From positions 5,037 to 69,036 of the forward strand of contig JAZRIX010000017.1 of the NCBI GenBank assembly GCA_045645485.1: a stretch of DNA of 64,000 nt. Direction: 5' to 3'. A program made the position numbers and the translations under genes. The stretch comes from SIG440 sp045645485 (GTDB lineage: Bacteria; Bacillota; Clostridia; Monoglobales; Monoglobaceae). Positions within the stretch are counted from its first letter, which is position 1; each line of letters begins with the position of its first letter. Positions 16,921 to 27,864 of the stretch are shown here, piece after piece. Below the pieces are notes generated by a model. It was not told where the DNA came from and made no database searches. It saw nothing but the letters and a program-made list of their open reading frames with translations.

Positions 16921-19900
16921 CTAATTAACTTCAGTAATTGTTGTCAAAGGTGCATATAACTCCGCCTTTTTCCACATAAACGCTCTGAATGTCTGATTGC
17001 TGTAATCAATATTTTCAAAGCTGAAACGTTTGACTCCCAACGCTTCAACGTCCTCTGTCAGATCAAGAGATTCTGTAAAAAGCATTCTTTCATCAACGTA
17101 TGCTCCAAGAATTACAACAGCATCATCACTCATAACAGTATCGTCATTGAGAAAATCAACATTTACTGTCGCTTTTCCGTCACTCTCCGTCACGAAACCG
17201 TCAAGGACTTTTCCGTTGTATACTCTGATGTTTTTCAGCTTAACACCTGCATAATCGGTATTTTCCATTCCGAAGCTCACACCGTTGCAACCCGCGGTTT
17301 TAAGCATGGGTAAATTTTCAAAGAGTGTAACTGTATTGCCGTTTTCATCGGTCACATACATTGTGAGAGTATTTTTCAGGATTTTTGTTTTGTCGTTTTG
17401 ATGAACACTTTCGGCTGTCATTTTCACAGTACCAAAGATTCTGTACCATTTGTCCTCTTCGAAGGTTGCATCAACCTTCACATAATCCGTCACATCGGTC
17501 ACCACGTGATACGGCTCAATGCTGAAGGTCTGTCCATAATCCTCACCGCCGACTGTGAATACCGTGGGAGTATCGGCATCCATACGCATATAATCAAAGG
17601 AGAAAACATAATCCATTGTGGGCATATCAACCGTCTGATTTGCGTATTTACAGCTTCCTTCATTCAACTTATAGGTTTTTATACTCAAATCCGAAATACG
17701 GATATCTGCATTATTCAGATTTCCAATCAAAATCTGGTCTTCGGTACTTTTTGAACCTTTTGTCATGGGAATATCCTGTACAACGCAAACCCAGTGTTGA
17801 CTGTCCACGGGCTTTGCATAAAGGCTTGCATAGGTTCTGCCCTGACCGTCGGCATCATATCCCAGAACGTTTGTAATCATTCTCAGATTATAATATTTTC
17901 CGTCAGCCCAGTTCATTCCCGTCTGAGAAGATACGCCGTTGAAGCTTATCAGATTGAAATACTGAGCATATCTGAAGTTTGAATTGTCACAGTAATAAAT
18001 ATAAATATCTCCGCCGTCACCCACCGAAACGGTCATATCAATAACCGCACGGTCAAATCCGTCGGTCATATTTTTGTAATAAGGACCGAATCTGAGGTAT
18101 CTGTTTGAGCCACCGTTTTTCGCAGTAAGCACAAGCTCGCCCGTTTCGCTGTCAGCAACAATTCCCGTACCGCCTGCAGCTGATGCCGCAAGGTCAGCCA
18201 TACCGTTACCGTTTGTTCCCGTTGCAGAATACTGAATTGTGTCAAGGGGTACAAAAGCCGAAATATCATATTTCACACTTGGAAGATGCGAGTATATTCC
18301 CAAATTTGAAACCGTCACCGTATCGTCAGCAACAAATTCAACAGAATAGTTTGTTTTTGTTGTTGCCGTGGTTGTCATTGTTCCCACAAACTCATATGCT
18401 GAGTCTTCTTCATCAGGAGCCTTAGCATAAACCGAAAGCTGATTAAGAGAAAGCTCAACTCTGTATGTGAGAACATCCTTATCTCTCAGTCGCTTCGAAA
18501 TATTACCCACGTTTGTTCCTTCCGCAGTAAACTTAACCGTTGCCTTTGATGTTCCTGTGGCAAATGTTGCAGAAACATCAGCCGTGGGCTTTGTCATCTC
18601 AAACACCGTAACCATTGTATTTGATTTTGAAGGTTCTGTGCCCGACACCTTGAACGAACCCGACTTATCTTCAAAATCTGCAGGGTCAACATAGACAACA
18701 CCCGAAGGTGCCATATTTTCCATTGTGGTCTTTTTGCCATTCGTCAGCTTTTCATAAGCAGATATAACTGCAATATTTTCGCCATCAATCACGGTTTCTC
18801 CCACTCCGCAGGCAGATTCGTCAGATGCTTCAACCCAGCCTTCAAATTCACGGCTGACCGTTGATATTGTCAGCGAATTGTTCCGTCCGCTTTCAAAAGC
18901 CTTTTGTGCTTCAAGTGCCGCCTTTAATGTTTCCTCCACCTGAGCAACCCCTGTATATGTTATTCCAAGCATTTTTTTGAATACCTGTTCGGGATTCTTC
19001 ACCTCAGAAACATCAACAGTGAACGAAAGTAATTCTGCATATGTGTCGGTCAGACAGGTCATTATTTCCTGCCAGTCTCCGCTTTCAGATGCGGCATTAA
19101 TGGCCGCCAGAAATTCATTCACTCTGTCCGTTTCGGCTTTAACCAGGCCGTCAACCGCCGCTTTCACGTCGTTTATATCCGAAATCTGCGACAAATCAAT
19201 CTTGCAGTATTCCGAATACATATTTTCAAAGGACTTTTCTCCAATATTGTTGGGAAGGTTCAGCAAAACCTTGTAGTCAGCAAAGAACTGTTTCAAGTCT
19301 GCGGCATTTCCGATATTTTTGAACGCATCAACACAAAGCTTCATTTCGCCTGAAAGACCTTCAACAAGGTTGCCAAGCTCATTCTGATATTTTTCCGAAA
19401 GAACGGTTGTGAGAACCAGATATGACTTGTCGGTTTCGATAAATGTCTTGCCGAATATCTTTGCGCAGACTTCAATATCAAGATATTTTCCGTCCTCCGA
19501 AAGGCAATTTCTTTCGCCTTTGTTGGTTACTCCGTTTACGATATAGTTTTCTGAATTACGTGCAAATGAAACCGTTCCGTCACCAATGGTAAGTGTTACC
19601 CCTGAATCGGTTTTCGAAAGCTCTGCACCCATAGCAAGAGCCACCGCAGAAACATCTGCCATCTTTCCATTCATGCTGACGGGCATTGAATTGCCGTAAA
19701 TCATTGCCGTTCCCGAAACCTTTGGCAAAACAGCCTGTGACGGAACTTCGTCATACACCGTTGTGAAATCGGGAATCACAATATGCGCATCTGCAAAGCG
19801 TTTCACGGTTGTGAGTTTTGCAGGGTCAAGAACATAGACCATATTGCGCACCTTCATATCCTCTGCATAGCTGTATTCAGCATCATAGCTGTGATTTGCG

Positions 19901-22900
19901 AAAACATAGCCGTTGATAACACGAAGGCTTGCATTCATATGCTTTGCGGTACGGTTCTTTCCAAGGTCGTCCATTTCCATAATGTATTCCCAAGTTTCCA
20001 TACCGTCACGGCTCACCGCCATTGCAGCACGGTTTCTGGGCATCTGAATATACATTAGCGAAGCCGTTGTCACGTCGTATTCCCAGATTATGTAATATGT
20101 GGCATCCGCCTCTCTGTCTCTTTCAATTGAAAACGCTGTGGACGGTGCAATAAATCTGGATGCCTTTGGCACGGTGTCAAAGGTTTTTCCGCCGTCTTTT
20201 GATTCAAGGTAATACAAGAATCCCTTATCCGTTCTAACATATACACGGATTGAATCATCAGGCATATCAACTATATCCGCTTCGCCACAATAAAAGTTAC
20301 CCAAGTTTTTGAAGTCCATAACCGTGGAAGTTTCAGACCATGTGAGACCTTCGTCATCGGAATAATAAACTCTTGTTTTGCCGTTTATTTCTGAACCCTC
20401 ACTCGTCACATAGAAAACTCTGGGCTGTGCATTTTCGCCCGTTCCCCAGGTTTTCTTTGCCTGCATAAGCCTGCCCGCCATTGCGTTTCGGTCAGCAACC
20501 TTGTCATTTGCACTCTGGATAACCACATTTTCTGCAATGGGTGTTCCGTCAGCTTCATAAAGCTTTGCATGACTTTGTGAACTCCAGTCTGAAACCGTCA
20601 GCTTCTTACCCGATTCAAGGTAAATCATGTTGTTCACGCCTGTGTAATCCGCAACCTCCGACCAAGTTTCACCACCATCTGCAGTTGATGAATAGTGAGC
20701 AGGATATGCATATGCATAAACCGAGTTTTCCTCATCACCCTTGATAAATTCAAGTGTTCCGTGGAACTCATCGCTTGACCACCACGAATAATTCACGCCC
20801 GTATTTGGCTTTCCGTTGCCCTTATAGTTGAAATCATCAACCTTAACATATTCACAATCCGCAACAGACAGACCAAATTTTCCGTTACCCTTAAGGCTTA
20901 GCGGAATCTCCGTGAAAAGGTAATTATCTTCACATCTGAAGGTCAGTTTATCATCCTTCACTGTCAGATAATAGTTATACTGACTTGTTTTGTTCATGGT
21001 ATTATTCACCGTTCGCAGCACCGTGGACACGCCGTTTACAGTTTCAACAAGAGACCACTTACCCTCACTGTGTGAATACATTACCCTTATGTTTTCATTC
21101 TCATTTCTGTATCTGACATTAAATGCAAGATCACCTGATTTTGTGACTGTTGTGGTGGGGGTGTTGCCTCCTCCATCACAGTCATTGCCGCTGCTTTCGC
21201 CCGTTGAGTTTTCCTGTTCAGTCAGTCCAAATGCCACATTAAGACTGATTTCGGGATTTTCTGCCGTTGCATCAAAAAGATATGTTCCATTTCCGCTAAG
21301 GCTCATTTTTCCTTCATCAAGGGTTGCCGCAACATCACCGTAAATTTTATACCAGAATTCCGACCAGTCCTTTGGTTTTCCACCCTGAAAATCCTCGGAC
21401 ATATAGTACACATCATCGGTATTTTTCACTGCAATAAAGGTTGAACTGCTTGCATCTGATACCGTTCTTCTCAGTGACGGCTTGTGTGCCACCTTGGGCA
21501 AACGGAAGGATGCAACAAAATCATTATCAATGAAAAGCTGTGCAATACCGCGATAAACCGTTATGCGATAGTATCCCGTTTCTGTATTTTCGGAAAGAAT
21601 TTTTTCCTGCATTTCGCCTTCTGTCACAGGCTGAGTCAGAGCAGAAATTTTTCCGTTCAGCTTTAATGAAAGCTCGTATTCTCCGTCATACAAAAGAAGT
21701 GCTTCGTCTGATGTGTTGGTTTTGTCAAATTCAATGGAATAATACAAATCCATATTGAGATTTTCATCGGTGAATGAACCGCTGTTTTCGGTTTCCTTAT
21801 AAAAACGAATCGCCTTTGTTCCGTTTGAATATACCTTAAAATCCGAAACGCCCGAATAACTTATCCCGTTTTCATCGCTTCGGGGGAGAAATACCGAGTT
21901 CACAAGCTGACCCTTGAAGTAAATTTCCGCAATACCCGAATTCACAACAATCCGATAGTTGCCTGATGCCAAATTAAGAGTTTCAGTATCTTCTTTTGTT
22001 TTAATTGTCACATTTTCTCCGCTGTGTGTCACGTCAAGCCCGAAATATCCGTCAGATGACGTAATAGTACCTGCACCGCCGTTATATGAATATGAAATTT
22101 CATACTCGGAACCAAGAGTAACTCCCGACACATCGGTTGTGTTCACGGTAATATTTTCCTCATCGGTTGTGAAAAAGCTTCCGTCTGCAAGATACACCTT
22201 TGCAAAGACCGTTGAAGTTTCCATTTTCAAATCAGAAAGGGTCACTTCAAAAGGTGAAGCATCCGATACCCCTGCAAGCTGACCGTTTTTATAATATTCC
22301 GCATACACTATATCCAGATTTGAGGGATAGTCCAATGACAACACGGCATTCTCACCGTAAGCAACATCGGATGCACAGTTAACTGTTGAGGTTTTGGGGT
22401 CAACAACAGTTACAATCCGTTGAGAAGTATACTGTCCGTCCGAAGAAATGGCACGTAAATTATACGAACCCATCTTTACATTTCTGAGTGTATATGCATA
22501 ATCCGTTTCTGCTGTTGCAGTTCCGACAATAACATCACCGACGTAATAATCAACATATTCAGGGCTGTCCGAAACCTCCGCCTTCAGAACAATATCCTCG
22601 CCAAAGGCAAGCTTTTCGCCGTTTTTTGGACTCATTTTTATTATGTTGTTATAGGTTGTGATTGAAAGTGACCTTAGCTGCATCTTTGGTGCAACTTTCA
22701 CATAGGGCGTACCGTAAAAACGCAAGGAACCGTTGCGACTTTGGTCATCATTACTTAGGTCAGGAAGATTGAACGAAAGAAGCTCCTGCCCATCCATAAA
22801 CAGCCTGCAATGACCCTCACGCACCTCGGTTTTCCAGGTGTGAAGGTCATATCCGATTGCCGTGTTCAGGGTATAGTATCCCGTGTCAGTCTGATATGTT

Positions 22901-23328
22901 ATACCGCTTTCTTCAAACACAAAATACACTCGTGTATCCGGTGGAAAAAGCTGATATCCCAGACTTTCACCATAGTCAAACACCTGCATCTGAAATTCAA
23001 CATCAAAGTTGTCCTTCACATCAACTCCGCCGTATTCGGTTCTCTTTGGTATTTCAATACGGTGAACCGTTCCCGATTTGTCTTCTTCGGACACAAGCTG
23101 AAAATTCATATATCCGCTGTCGTCCACATACATCCAGCCATGGGGACAAGGCTGTGTATTATAAATCATTGACGAGTCTGTTCCGTCAGGAAGGCATAAC
23201 GCTTGCCATTTATATCCCTGCCACTCCAGAATACCGTCTGTTGAATCATCAACAACAGCCGCAAAAACGCCTTGCGGCAACAATGACAACATCATCACGA
23301 TTACCAACAATATTGCTGTTTTTTTCAT
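16921..23328 (-). CDS. Giant exported multidomain protein with Asp-box propeller (2135 aa)
   Basis: The signal peptide spans residues 1-23. Approximate order: LamG-like sandwich 30-230; two Ig-like domains 232-395; two beta repeats 400-620; second sandwich 640-835; a propeller-like region 840-1170 with four Asp-boxes (STADGGETW, SDDEGLTW, SKDGGKTF, SRDGMETW); a copper-amine-oxidase-like stalk domain 1205-1305; a helical spacer 1310-1530; more sandwiches to 2040; and the shared beta module 2045-2135. Asp-boxes are typical of sialidases and other glycan-active propellers, but I see no sialidase FRIP motif or arginine triad. No SLH or sortase anchor is present. It is a paralogue of the 1472-aa neighbour. 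Confidence 0.75.
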   Translation of the reverse strand: MKKTAILLVIVMMLSLLPQGVFAAVVDDSTDGILEWQGYKWQALCLPDGTDSSMIYNTQPCPHGWMYVDDSGYMNFQLVSEEDKSGTVHRIEIPKRTEYGGVDVKDNFDVEFQMQVFDYGESLGYQLFPPDTRVYFVFEESGITYQTDTGYYTLNTAIGYDLHTWKTEVREGHCRLFMDGQELLSFNLPDLSNDDQSRNGSLRFYGTPYVKVAPKMQLRSLSITTYNNIIKMSPKNGEKLAFGEDIVLKAEVSDSPEYVDYYVGDVIVGTATAETDYAYTLRNVKMGSYNLRAISSDGQYTSQRIVTVVDPKTSTVNCASDVAYGENAVLSLDYPSNLDIVYAEYYKNGQLAGVSDASPFEVTLSDLKMETSTVFAKVYLADGSFFTTDEENITVNTTDVSGVTLGSEYEISYSYNGGAGTITSSDGYFGLDVTHSGENVTIKTKEDTETLNLASGNYRIVVNSGIAEIYFKGQLVNSVFLPRSDENGISYSGVSDFKVYSNGTKAIRFYKETENSGSFTDENLNMDLYYSIEFDKTNTSDEALLLYDGEYELSLKLNGKISALTQPVTEGEMQEKILSENTETGYYRITVYRGIAQLFIDNDFVASFRLPKVAHKPSLRRTVSDASSSTFIAVKNTDDVYYMSEDFQGGKPKDWSEFWYKIYGDVAATLDEGKMSLSGNGTYLFDATAENPEISLNVAFGLTEQENSTGESSGNDCDGGGNTPTTTVTKSGDLAFNVRYRNENENIRVMYSHSEGKWSLVETVNGVSTVLRTVNNTMNKTSQYNYYLTVKDDKLTFRCEDNYLFTEIPLSLKGNGKFGLSVADCEYVKVDDFNYKGNGKPNTGVNYSWWSSDEFHGTLEFIKGDEENSVYAYAYPAHYSSTADGGETWSEVADYTGVNNMIYLESGKKLTVSDWSSQSHAKLYEADGTPIAENVVIQSANDKVADRNAMAGRLMQAKKTWGTGENAQPRVFYVTSEGSEINGKTRVYYSDDEGLTWSETSTVMDFKNLGNFYCGEADIVDMPDDSIRVYVRTDKGFLYYLESKDGGKTFDTVPKASRFIAPSTAFSIERDREADATYYIIWEYDVTTASLMYIQMPRNRAAMAVSRDGMETWEYIMEMDDLGKNRTAKHMNASLRVINGYVFANHSYDAEYSYAEDMKVRNMVYVLDPAKLTTVKRFADAHIVIPDFTTVYDEVPSQAVLPKVSGTAMIYGNSMPVSMNGKMADVSAVALAMGAELSKTDSGVTLTIGDGTVSFARNSENYIVNGVTNKGERNCLSEDGKYLDIEVCAKIFGKTFIETDKSYLVLTTVLSEKYQNELGNLVEGLSGEMKLCVDAFKNIGNAADLKQFFADYKVLLNLPNNIGEKSFENMYSEYCKIDLSQISDINDVKAAVDGLVKAETDRVNEFLAAINAASESGDWQEIMTCLTDTYAELLSFTVDVSEVKNPEQVFKKMLGITYTGVAQVEETLKAALEAQKAFESGRNNSLTISTVSREFEGWVEASDESACGVGETVIDGENIAVISAYEKLTNGKKTTMENMAPSGVVYVDPADFEDKSGSFKVSGTEPSKSNTMVTVFEMTKPTADVSATFATGTSKATVKFTAEGTNVGNISKRLRDKDVLTYRVELSLNQLSVYAKAPDEEDSAYEFVGTMTTTATTKTNYSVEFVADDTVTVSNLGIYSHLPSVKYDISAFVPLDTIQYSATGTNGNGMADLAASAAGGTGIVADSETGELVLTAKNGGSNRYLRFGPYYKNMTDGFDRAVIDMTVSVGDGGDIYIYYCDNSNFRYAQYFNLISFNGVSSQTGMNWADGKYYNLRMITNVLGYDADGQGRTYASLYAKPVDSQHWVCVVQDIPMTKGSKSTEDQILIGNLNNADIRISDLSIKTYKLNEGSCKYANQTVDMPTMDYVFSFDYMRMDADTPTVFTVGGEDYGQTFSIEPYHVVTDVTDYVKVDATFEEDKWYRIFGTVKMTAESVHQNDKTKILKNTLTMYVTDENGNTVTLFENLPMLKTAGCNGVSFGMENTDYAGVKLKNIRVYNGKVLDGFVTESDGKATVNVDFLNDDTVMSDDAVVILGAYVDERMLFTESLDLTEDVEALGVKRFSFENIDYSNQTFRAFMWKKAELYAPLTTITEVN

Positions 23329-23380
23329 ATTCTCACCTCTTCTTGTTTACACTTTAAGGTAATCACATTATTATTCTACG

Positions 23381-23406
23381 AAAAAAGGGGAAAAATCCCC
23401 TTTTTT
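23381..23406 (-). terminator. Terminator after the 1472-aa protein gene
   Basis: AAAAAAGGGGA pairs with TCCCCTTTTTT around a short loop, 13 bases past the stop codon; U-runs exist in both directions. It should separate the 2135-aa gene from the upstream genes. Confidence 0.85.
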
Positions 23407-23418
23407 CACAGTATTTTA

Positions 23419-26400
23419 TTATTTTGTCAAAGCAAGTCCTTCAATCATTTCCTGATAGTTGTCAACCAAAGGAGCGTTTTCAAGCACAGAATATGATTTT
23501 TCACTTTCGCTGAAGGCTTTGCCGTAAATCTCACAAAGAGTCTTCAGGTCAAATCTGCCGTTTTTCATTACAGGAACAGATGCAGTTTTGCTTTCGCCGT
23601 TCACTGTGTATGATGCAGAGCCTTCGGTGAAGGTCACCTTGCTGTCGCCAAGAGTGAATACAGCAGATGTGCCTGAAGTCTCAGCATTAACACCAAATAC
23701 CTTTGATGCGGCTGTGGCATCAATTCCGCCGTCAGCAACCTTCACATCATAGTAATCGCCGTAAATCCATGCACTTCCGTCAGCCTTTGGCAACACACAG
23801 ATTCCCTGCGCCGTTGTTGCAAGAAGGTCATATCCCTTGAAGTTTCTGTAATGAAGCTCGGGCATTCTCTTGAGAGGCTTCACAAGACTGAGGTCAAGTG
23901 AACCGAAGATAATACCGCCGTAGCCTTTCATGTTGGAGGTTCTCCAGTAAATTCTGTCGCCGATAAGGGTACAGCCTGAGTCACTTGTGTGAACATAGTT
24001 CCACTCGCTTGCTTCCATAAGGTCTGTAACATATTCCCACGTCTGCATACCATCATGGCTTACCGCAAGTGACACACGGTTACGGGGCATCTGAATGTAT
24101 CTCTGGTCAGATGTTGCCGCATCATAGAGGAATATTGCATAATATGTGTCGGGATTATTCCAGTCACGGTTGATTTTACAGGTTGACTGAGGATGAATAA
24201 GACCAATGTGATGAACCTCTAAATCAAAGGTCTTTCCTCCGTCCTTTGAAACCCAGTAATCAATAAAACCTGAGTCTGAACGGGCAACAAACCATACTTC
24301 GTTTTCTCTTGGAGTGTCAATAACAAAACACTCATTCATAACGATACCTGTGTTATATGTTGTAAATATTGTTTCGGATTGATGCCAGTTCATACCGTCA
24401 TCAGAATAGAAAACGTTTGACCATCCAAAGTATTCCGAGCCAAGAGCCGTTACAATAAAGAGTCTGCCGTCCATTGTGCAGGTAAGACGGTCACCGGTAC
24501 CGAGACTACCGCCGTCCTCTGTTACCACAAAATTCTGAGACCAGGTCTGACCGTTATCCTTCGAAATCTGAGCAGCACATCCTTTATTGCCTGATAGGCT
24601 TTCCACTCTGACCAATGTTCCGTCAGGCATTCTTACCATATTGGTGGCAAAAATACGGTCATCTGCACCTGAACCTGAAAGAACCATATTATCCCATGTC
24701 TTACCCTTGTCGGTGGTTTTGATTGATGTCAAAGTATGAATACCATATACCTCGCCGTTTTCACCTTCATAGTACAATGCGGCAACACCCGAGTGAGATA
24801 TGTTGTATCTCATACCCGTAGAATAGTTGACACCAGGTGTAACGCGGTTTTTGCCCACGTATTCAACATTGTCGAAGTTATATGTGCCTTCCTTTGCGCC
24901 AAAGCCCATACGTCCGTAATAAATTTCGCCGATACTGTTGTTAAGCTCTGCTCTGAACACTTCTTTTCCGTTGCAAAGAAGTACAACATCAAAGCCTTCG
25001 GTAACAAGCTCGAAGTCATACCAAACATTTTCCTGATATGCCGAGGGGTCATCCTTTTCGAAATTATAAAGCTGTTTTCCGCTTTCTTCAATCTGTCTGT
25101 AGAACCACTTGCCTGTATTGAAGTTGTAGCCAACCTTTGCATGGCAGTCACCAAAGGAAAGACGGATTATTGTGTAAATCTCGCCTTCACGGCGGTTAAC
25201 CATTCCGCGCCATTTAAGGGTCGGATGCTTGTCGATGGCATTCATAATGTAAATACCGCTTCCGCTGATGTTCATATATGAATTACCCTTTGCATCCTGC
25301 TTCTTTTCAGCCTTCAGGTTATCGGTATTATATGTTCTGTATGTTTCAGGCTGAACCATCCAGTAGTTTTCAGATGCGATTTCGGTTTCATCCTCGAAGT
25401 TGTCGCTGTGATAATAAATGTCATCCGTATTCTTAAGTGCAAACAGCGTTGATGCCGAGGGATTGGTCATTGTTCTCTTAAGTGTTCTTCTGTGTGAAAC
25501 CATTGGACAACGGTAATATCCCACTGCCTTGTTGTTACAATAAAGAGTTGCCATACCCCAGCCAACGGTCAGTCGGTAGTAACCCGGCTCAACCTTATCG
25601 CAGAGTTTCAGCTCAGTTATGCCTGCTTCTCTGGTCAACTGACGCTTTGCATAAATTCCGTCTTCACGGAAAGAAATATAGTTTTCAAACACACCATCAT
25701 TGAACTCAATAATCTCGGGTGATGCATCTGTTTTGTCGAATTCAACCGAATAGTAATATGTTTCCATTGGGTTGCTGACTTCAAATTCAGCCTTGCCTTC
25801 CCAGTCGGTGTGATAAACCTCTGCCTTCACACCGCTACCCTTGAGTCCGAAGTTTTCAACCCCCGATTCTGTCAAAGATTTCTTTCCTGGGGTGTAGGGC
25901 ATAAGGAATGAATCAACAAACTGATTCTTCCAATAGAATTCCACATATCCTGCAGTCACAACCAGCTTATAGTCACCTGCGCCCAGAGCTTCGTGAGTCT
26001 TTTCACCTTCGTCTGTTTTGTATGTGAGTTTGTTTCCATTATGGCGCATATCAAGGGTAAAATAGCCGTCTTCAAGGAAGATTTTTCCGTCACCCGAACC
26101 GCTGTATGAATAGTTAATCTCATACTCACGTCCGATTTTCAGTTCCTTGCCTTTGACATAATTCACCACAATGTAGCAAGGCTCTGTATCAAGAACGGTT
26201 CCCGCTTTGTTGTATACCTTTGCATAAACAGTACCTGTTCCAACCTGCATGCCTGAAATATCTGCCTCAAAGGGAGCCGCAGTATCGGTTGAATACAGCT
26301 TGCCGTTGAGATAGAACTCCGCTTTTTCTGCCGCAGTATCAGCAGAAATTGAAGCTGTATTTACCTTTACCTTTACGGTTTCGCCGTAATTAATCTCTTT

Positions 26401-27837
26401 TCTTTCGGAAACAAGTGAAGCTTCAAATGATTTTTTAACAGTAAAGGTCTGGGTAACGGTTTCAACATCCCCCACCTTTGCCTTTACGGTATATGCACCA
26501 ACCTTGGGGTTTTTGAGCTTGTAGATATATGCATCAGCCTTATATCCGCTGCCCACAAGAACGTTGTTCACATAATAATCAATCTTTTCAACGTCCTGTG
26601 CAGGTGTTGCCTTGAGTTCAATATCTCTGCCTTCGGCAAATACCGAATTGCCGATTCGCTCGTCAAGCTTGAGCTCTTCTTCAAAATAGGGAGTATATTC
26701 AACCCAGTCCATCAGAACATCAATGGTTTCGGAATCATAGTTTTGCTGGAACAGAGCAACGTGCCATCTGTTTGTGTTGCTGTGGAGCATTTCGTAGCCC
26801 ACAAGTTCCTTCTCATCAACATACCAGGTAACGTGCTGTCCTCTGACTTCAGCCTTCCAGGTGTGCCACTCGTGGTCAGCCTGATATGTGATTGAGCTCT
26901 GGGGGCCTTCATAAAGAGGCTGGTCGCCGTCCTGACCAAAGTTGTTGAAATGAATAAAACAACCGGGCTTTATGTTTATCCAAGTGTGTCGGCTGTCGGT
27001 GGAAAGCTCCAGCGAAGCCGCACCCTGCTGTTCATCCCCAACAAGCTCGGGGAACTTGATCCGCCATTCCATATCATAGTTAAGAGGCGGACGAAGAGGA
27101 CGTTCAATACTTCTGTAAACAAGGTCTTCGCCCTTAACCCTCATCTGAACAATGCCATCCTCGGGATAAAGCTTCACCTGTCCGTCTGTTTCAACTGTCC
27201 ATCCGCCGATTTCGTTCCAGTCCTGGCGAAACGCTTCGGTATATTCCTTTGTGAGAGTCAGAAGTTCACCACCGCCAACAGCACTCTGCTGTTGTTCAGC
27301 AATCATTACAAAATCACTTACCTCAAAATCGGCATCAGCATTAGTTGCCCAGAAATACCACTGACTATCCATTCCAACATCCTTGATTTCCTGTGTTCCC
27401 AAAAGAACTTCGTCAACATACACTTTCTGTTCGTGCTTATCATGGTCAACCTCAATCATATAGTCACGCCATGTTCCCATATCTGAAACATTCAGGTCTT
27501 TATTCGAATCCATTGAACGGACACGGCCGCTGAAAAGGTAGAATCCGCCACGCTCTCTGTTACCGCCCTGAACGCCCATGGATGTACTGAAGCTGTTTAC
27601 CTTCATAGAAAACATAACCGTATACTGCTGAGGAAGAGTTCCGAAATCTTTTGTTGCTCGAGTGCCGCTTCCTGCCGCCTTACTTGTCATACGAAGCACA
27701 CCGTCTTCAATTCTTGCCTCACCCGCAAGTGTCCAGCCCTCCCAAGGGTCAGCCGCTGAAACACTCATTGAGACAAGGGGAGTCAATACGGTGCACAGAA
27801 GAGCTATTGTACAAATTAATGCAAAAAATCTTTTCAT
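23419..27837 (-). CDS. Exported multidomain protein with Asp-box propeller (1472 aa)
   Basis: The signal peptide ends near residue 29. Two LamG-like sandwiches (about 30-180 and 205-385) are followed by Ig-like domains (390-560), beta repeats (565-805), a third sandwich (820-995), and a propeller region (1000-1320) with five Asp-boxes (TTDKGKTW, SKDNGQTW, SDDGMNW, SKDGGKTF, SHDGMQTW). A copper-amine-oxidase-like stalk domain covers about 1350-1455. It shares PGVNYS, YIQMPRNR and the order of the central domains with the 2135-aa gene downstream, marking an old duplication. It lacks the C-terminal extension of that paralogue. Binding or cleavage of extracellular glycans is inferred. Confidence 0.75.
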   Translation of the reverse strand: MKRFFALICTIALLCTVLTPLVSMSVSAADPWEGWTLAGEARIEDGVLRMTSKAAGSGTRATKDFGTLPQQYTVMFSMKVNSFSTSMGVQGGNRERGGFYLFSGRVRSMDSNKDLNVSDMGTWRDYMIEVDHDKHEQKVYVDEVLLGTQEIKDVGMDSQWYFWATNADADFEVSDFVMIAEQQQSAVGGGELLTLTKEYTEAFRQDWNEIGGWTVETDGQVKLYPEDGIVQMRVKGEDLVYRSIERPLRPPLNYDMEWRIKFPELVGDEQQGAASLELSTDSRHTWINIKPGCFIHFNNFGQDGDQPLYEGPQSSITYQADHEWHTWKAEVRGQHVTWYVDEKELVGYEMLHSNTNRWHVALFQQNYDSETIDVLMDWVEYTPYFEEELKLDERIGNSVFAEGRDIELKATPAQDVEKIDYYVNNVLVGSGYKADAYIYKLKNPKVGAYTVKAKVGDVETVTQTFTVKKSFEASLVSERKEINYGETVKVKVNTASISADTAAEKAEFYLNGKLYSTDTAAPFEADISGMQVGTGTVYAKVYNKAGTVLDTEPCYIVVNYVKGKELKIGREYEINYSYSGSGDGKIFLEDGYFTLDMRHNGNKLTYKTDEGEKTHEALGAGDYKLVVTAGYVEFYWKNQFVDSFLMPYTPGKKSLTESGVENFGLKGSGVKAEVYHTDWEGKAEFEVSNPMETYYYSVEFDKTDASPEIIEFNDGVFENYISFREDGIYAKRQLTREAGITELKLCDKVEPGYYRLTVGWGMATLYCNNKAVGYYRCPMVSHRRTLKRTMTNPSASTLFALKNTDDIYYHSDNFEDETEIASENYWMVQPETYRTYNTDNLKAEKKQDAKGNSYMNISGSGIYIMNAIDKHPTLKWRGMVNRREGEIYTIIRLSFGDCHAKVGYNFNTGKWFYRQIEESGKQLYNFEKDDPSAYQENVWYDFELVTEGFDVVLLCNGKEVFRAELNNSIGEIYYGRMGFGAKEGTYNFDNVEYVGKNRVTPGVNYSTGMRYNISHSGVAALYYEGENGEVYGIHTLTSIKTTDKGKTWDNMVLSGSGADDRIFATNMVRMPDGTLVRVESLSGNKGCAAQISKDNGQTWSQNFVVTEDGGSLGTGDRLTCTMDGRLFIVTALGSEYFGWSNVFYSDDGMNWHQSETIFTTYNTGIVMNECFVIDTPRENEVWFVARSDSGFIDYWVSKDGGKTFDLEVHHIGLIHPQSTCKINRDWNNPDTYYAIFLYDAATSDQRYIQMPRNRVSLAVSHDGMQTWEYVTDLMEASEWNYVHTSDSGCTLIGDRIYWRTSNMKGYGGIIFGSLDLSLVKPLKRMPELHYRNFKGYDLLATTAQGICVLPKADGSAWIYGDYYDVKVADGGIDATAASKVFGVNAETSGTSAVFTLGDSKVTFTEGSASYTVNGESKTASVPVMKNGRFDLKTLCEIYGKAFSESEKSYSVLENAPLVDNYQEMIEGLALTK

Positions 27838-27864
27838 AATATTTAATCTCCTTTCTGTTCCGGT

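Noticed and set aside
16921..23328. Calling the 2135-aa protein a sialidase
   Set aside because: Asp-boxes alone occur in many propellers; the FRIP motif and arginine triad of GH33 sialidases were not found.
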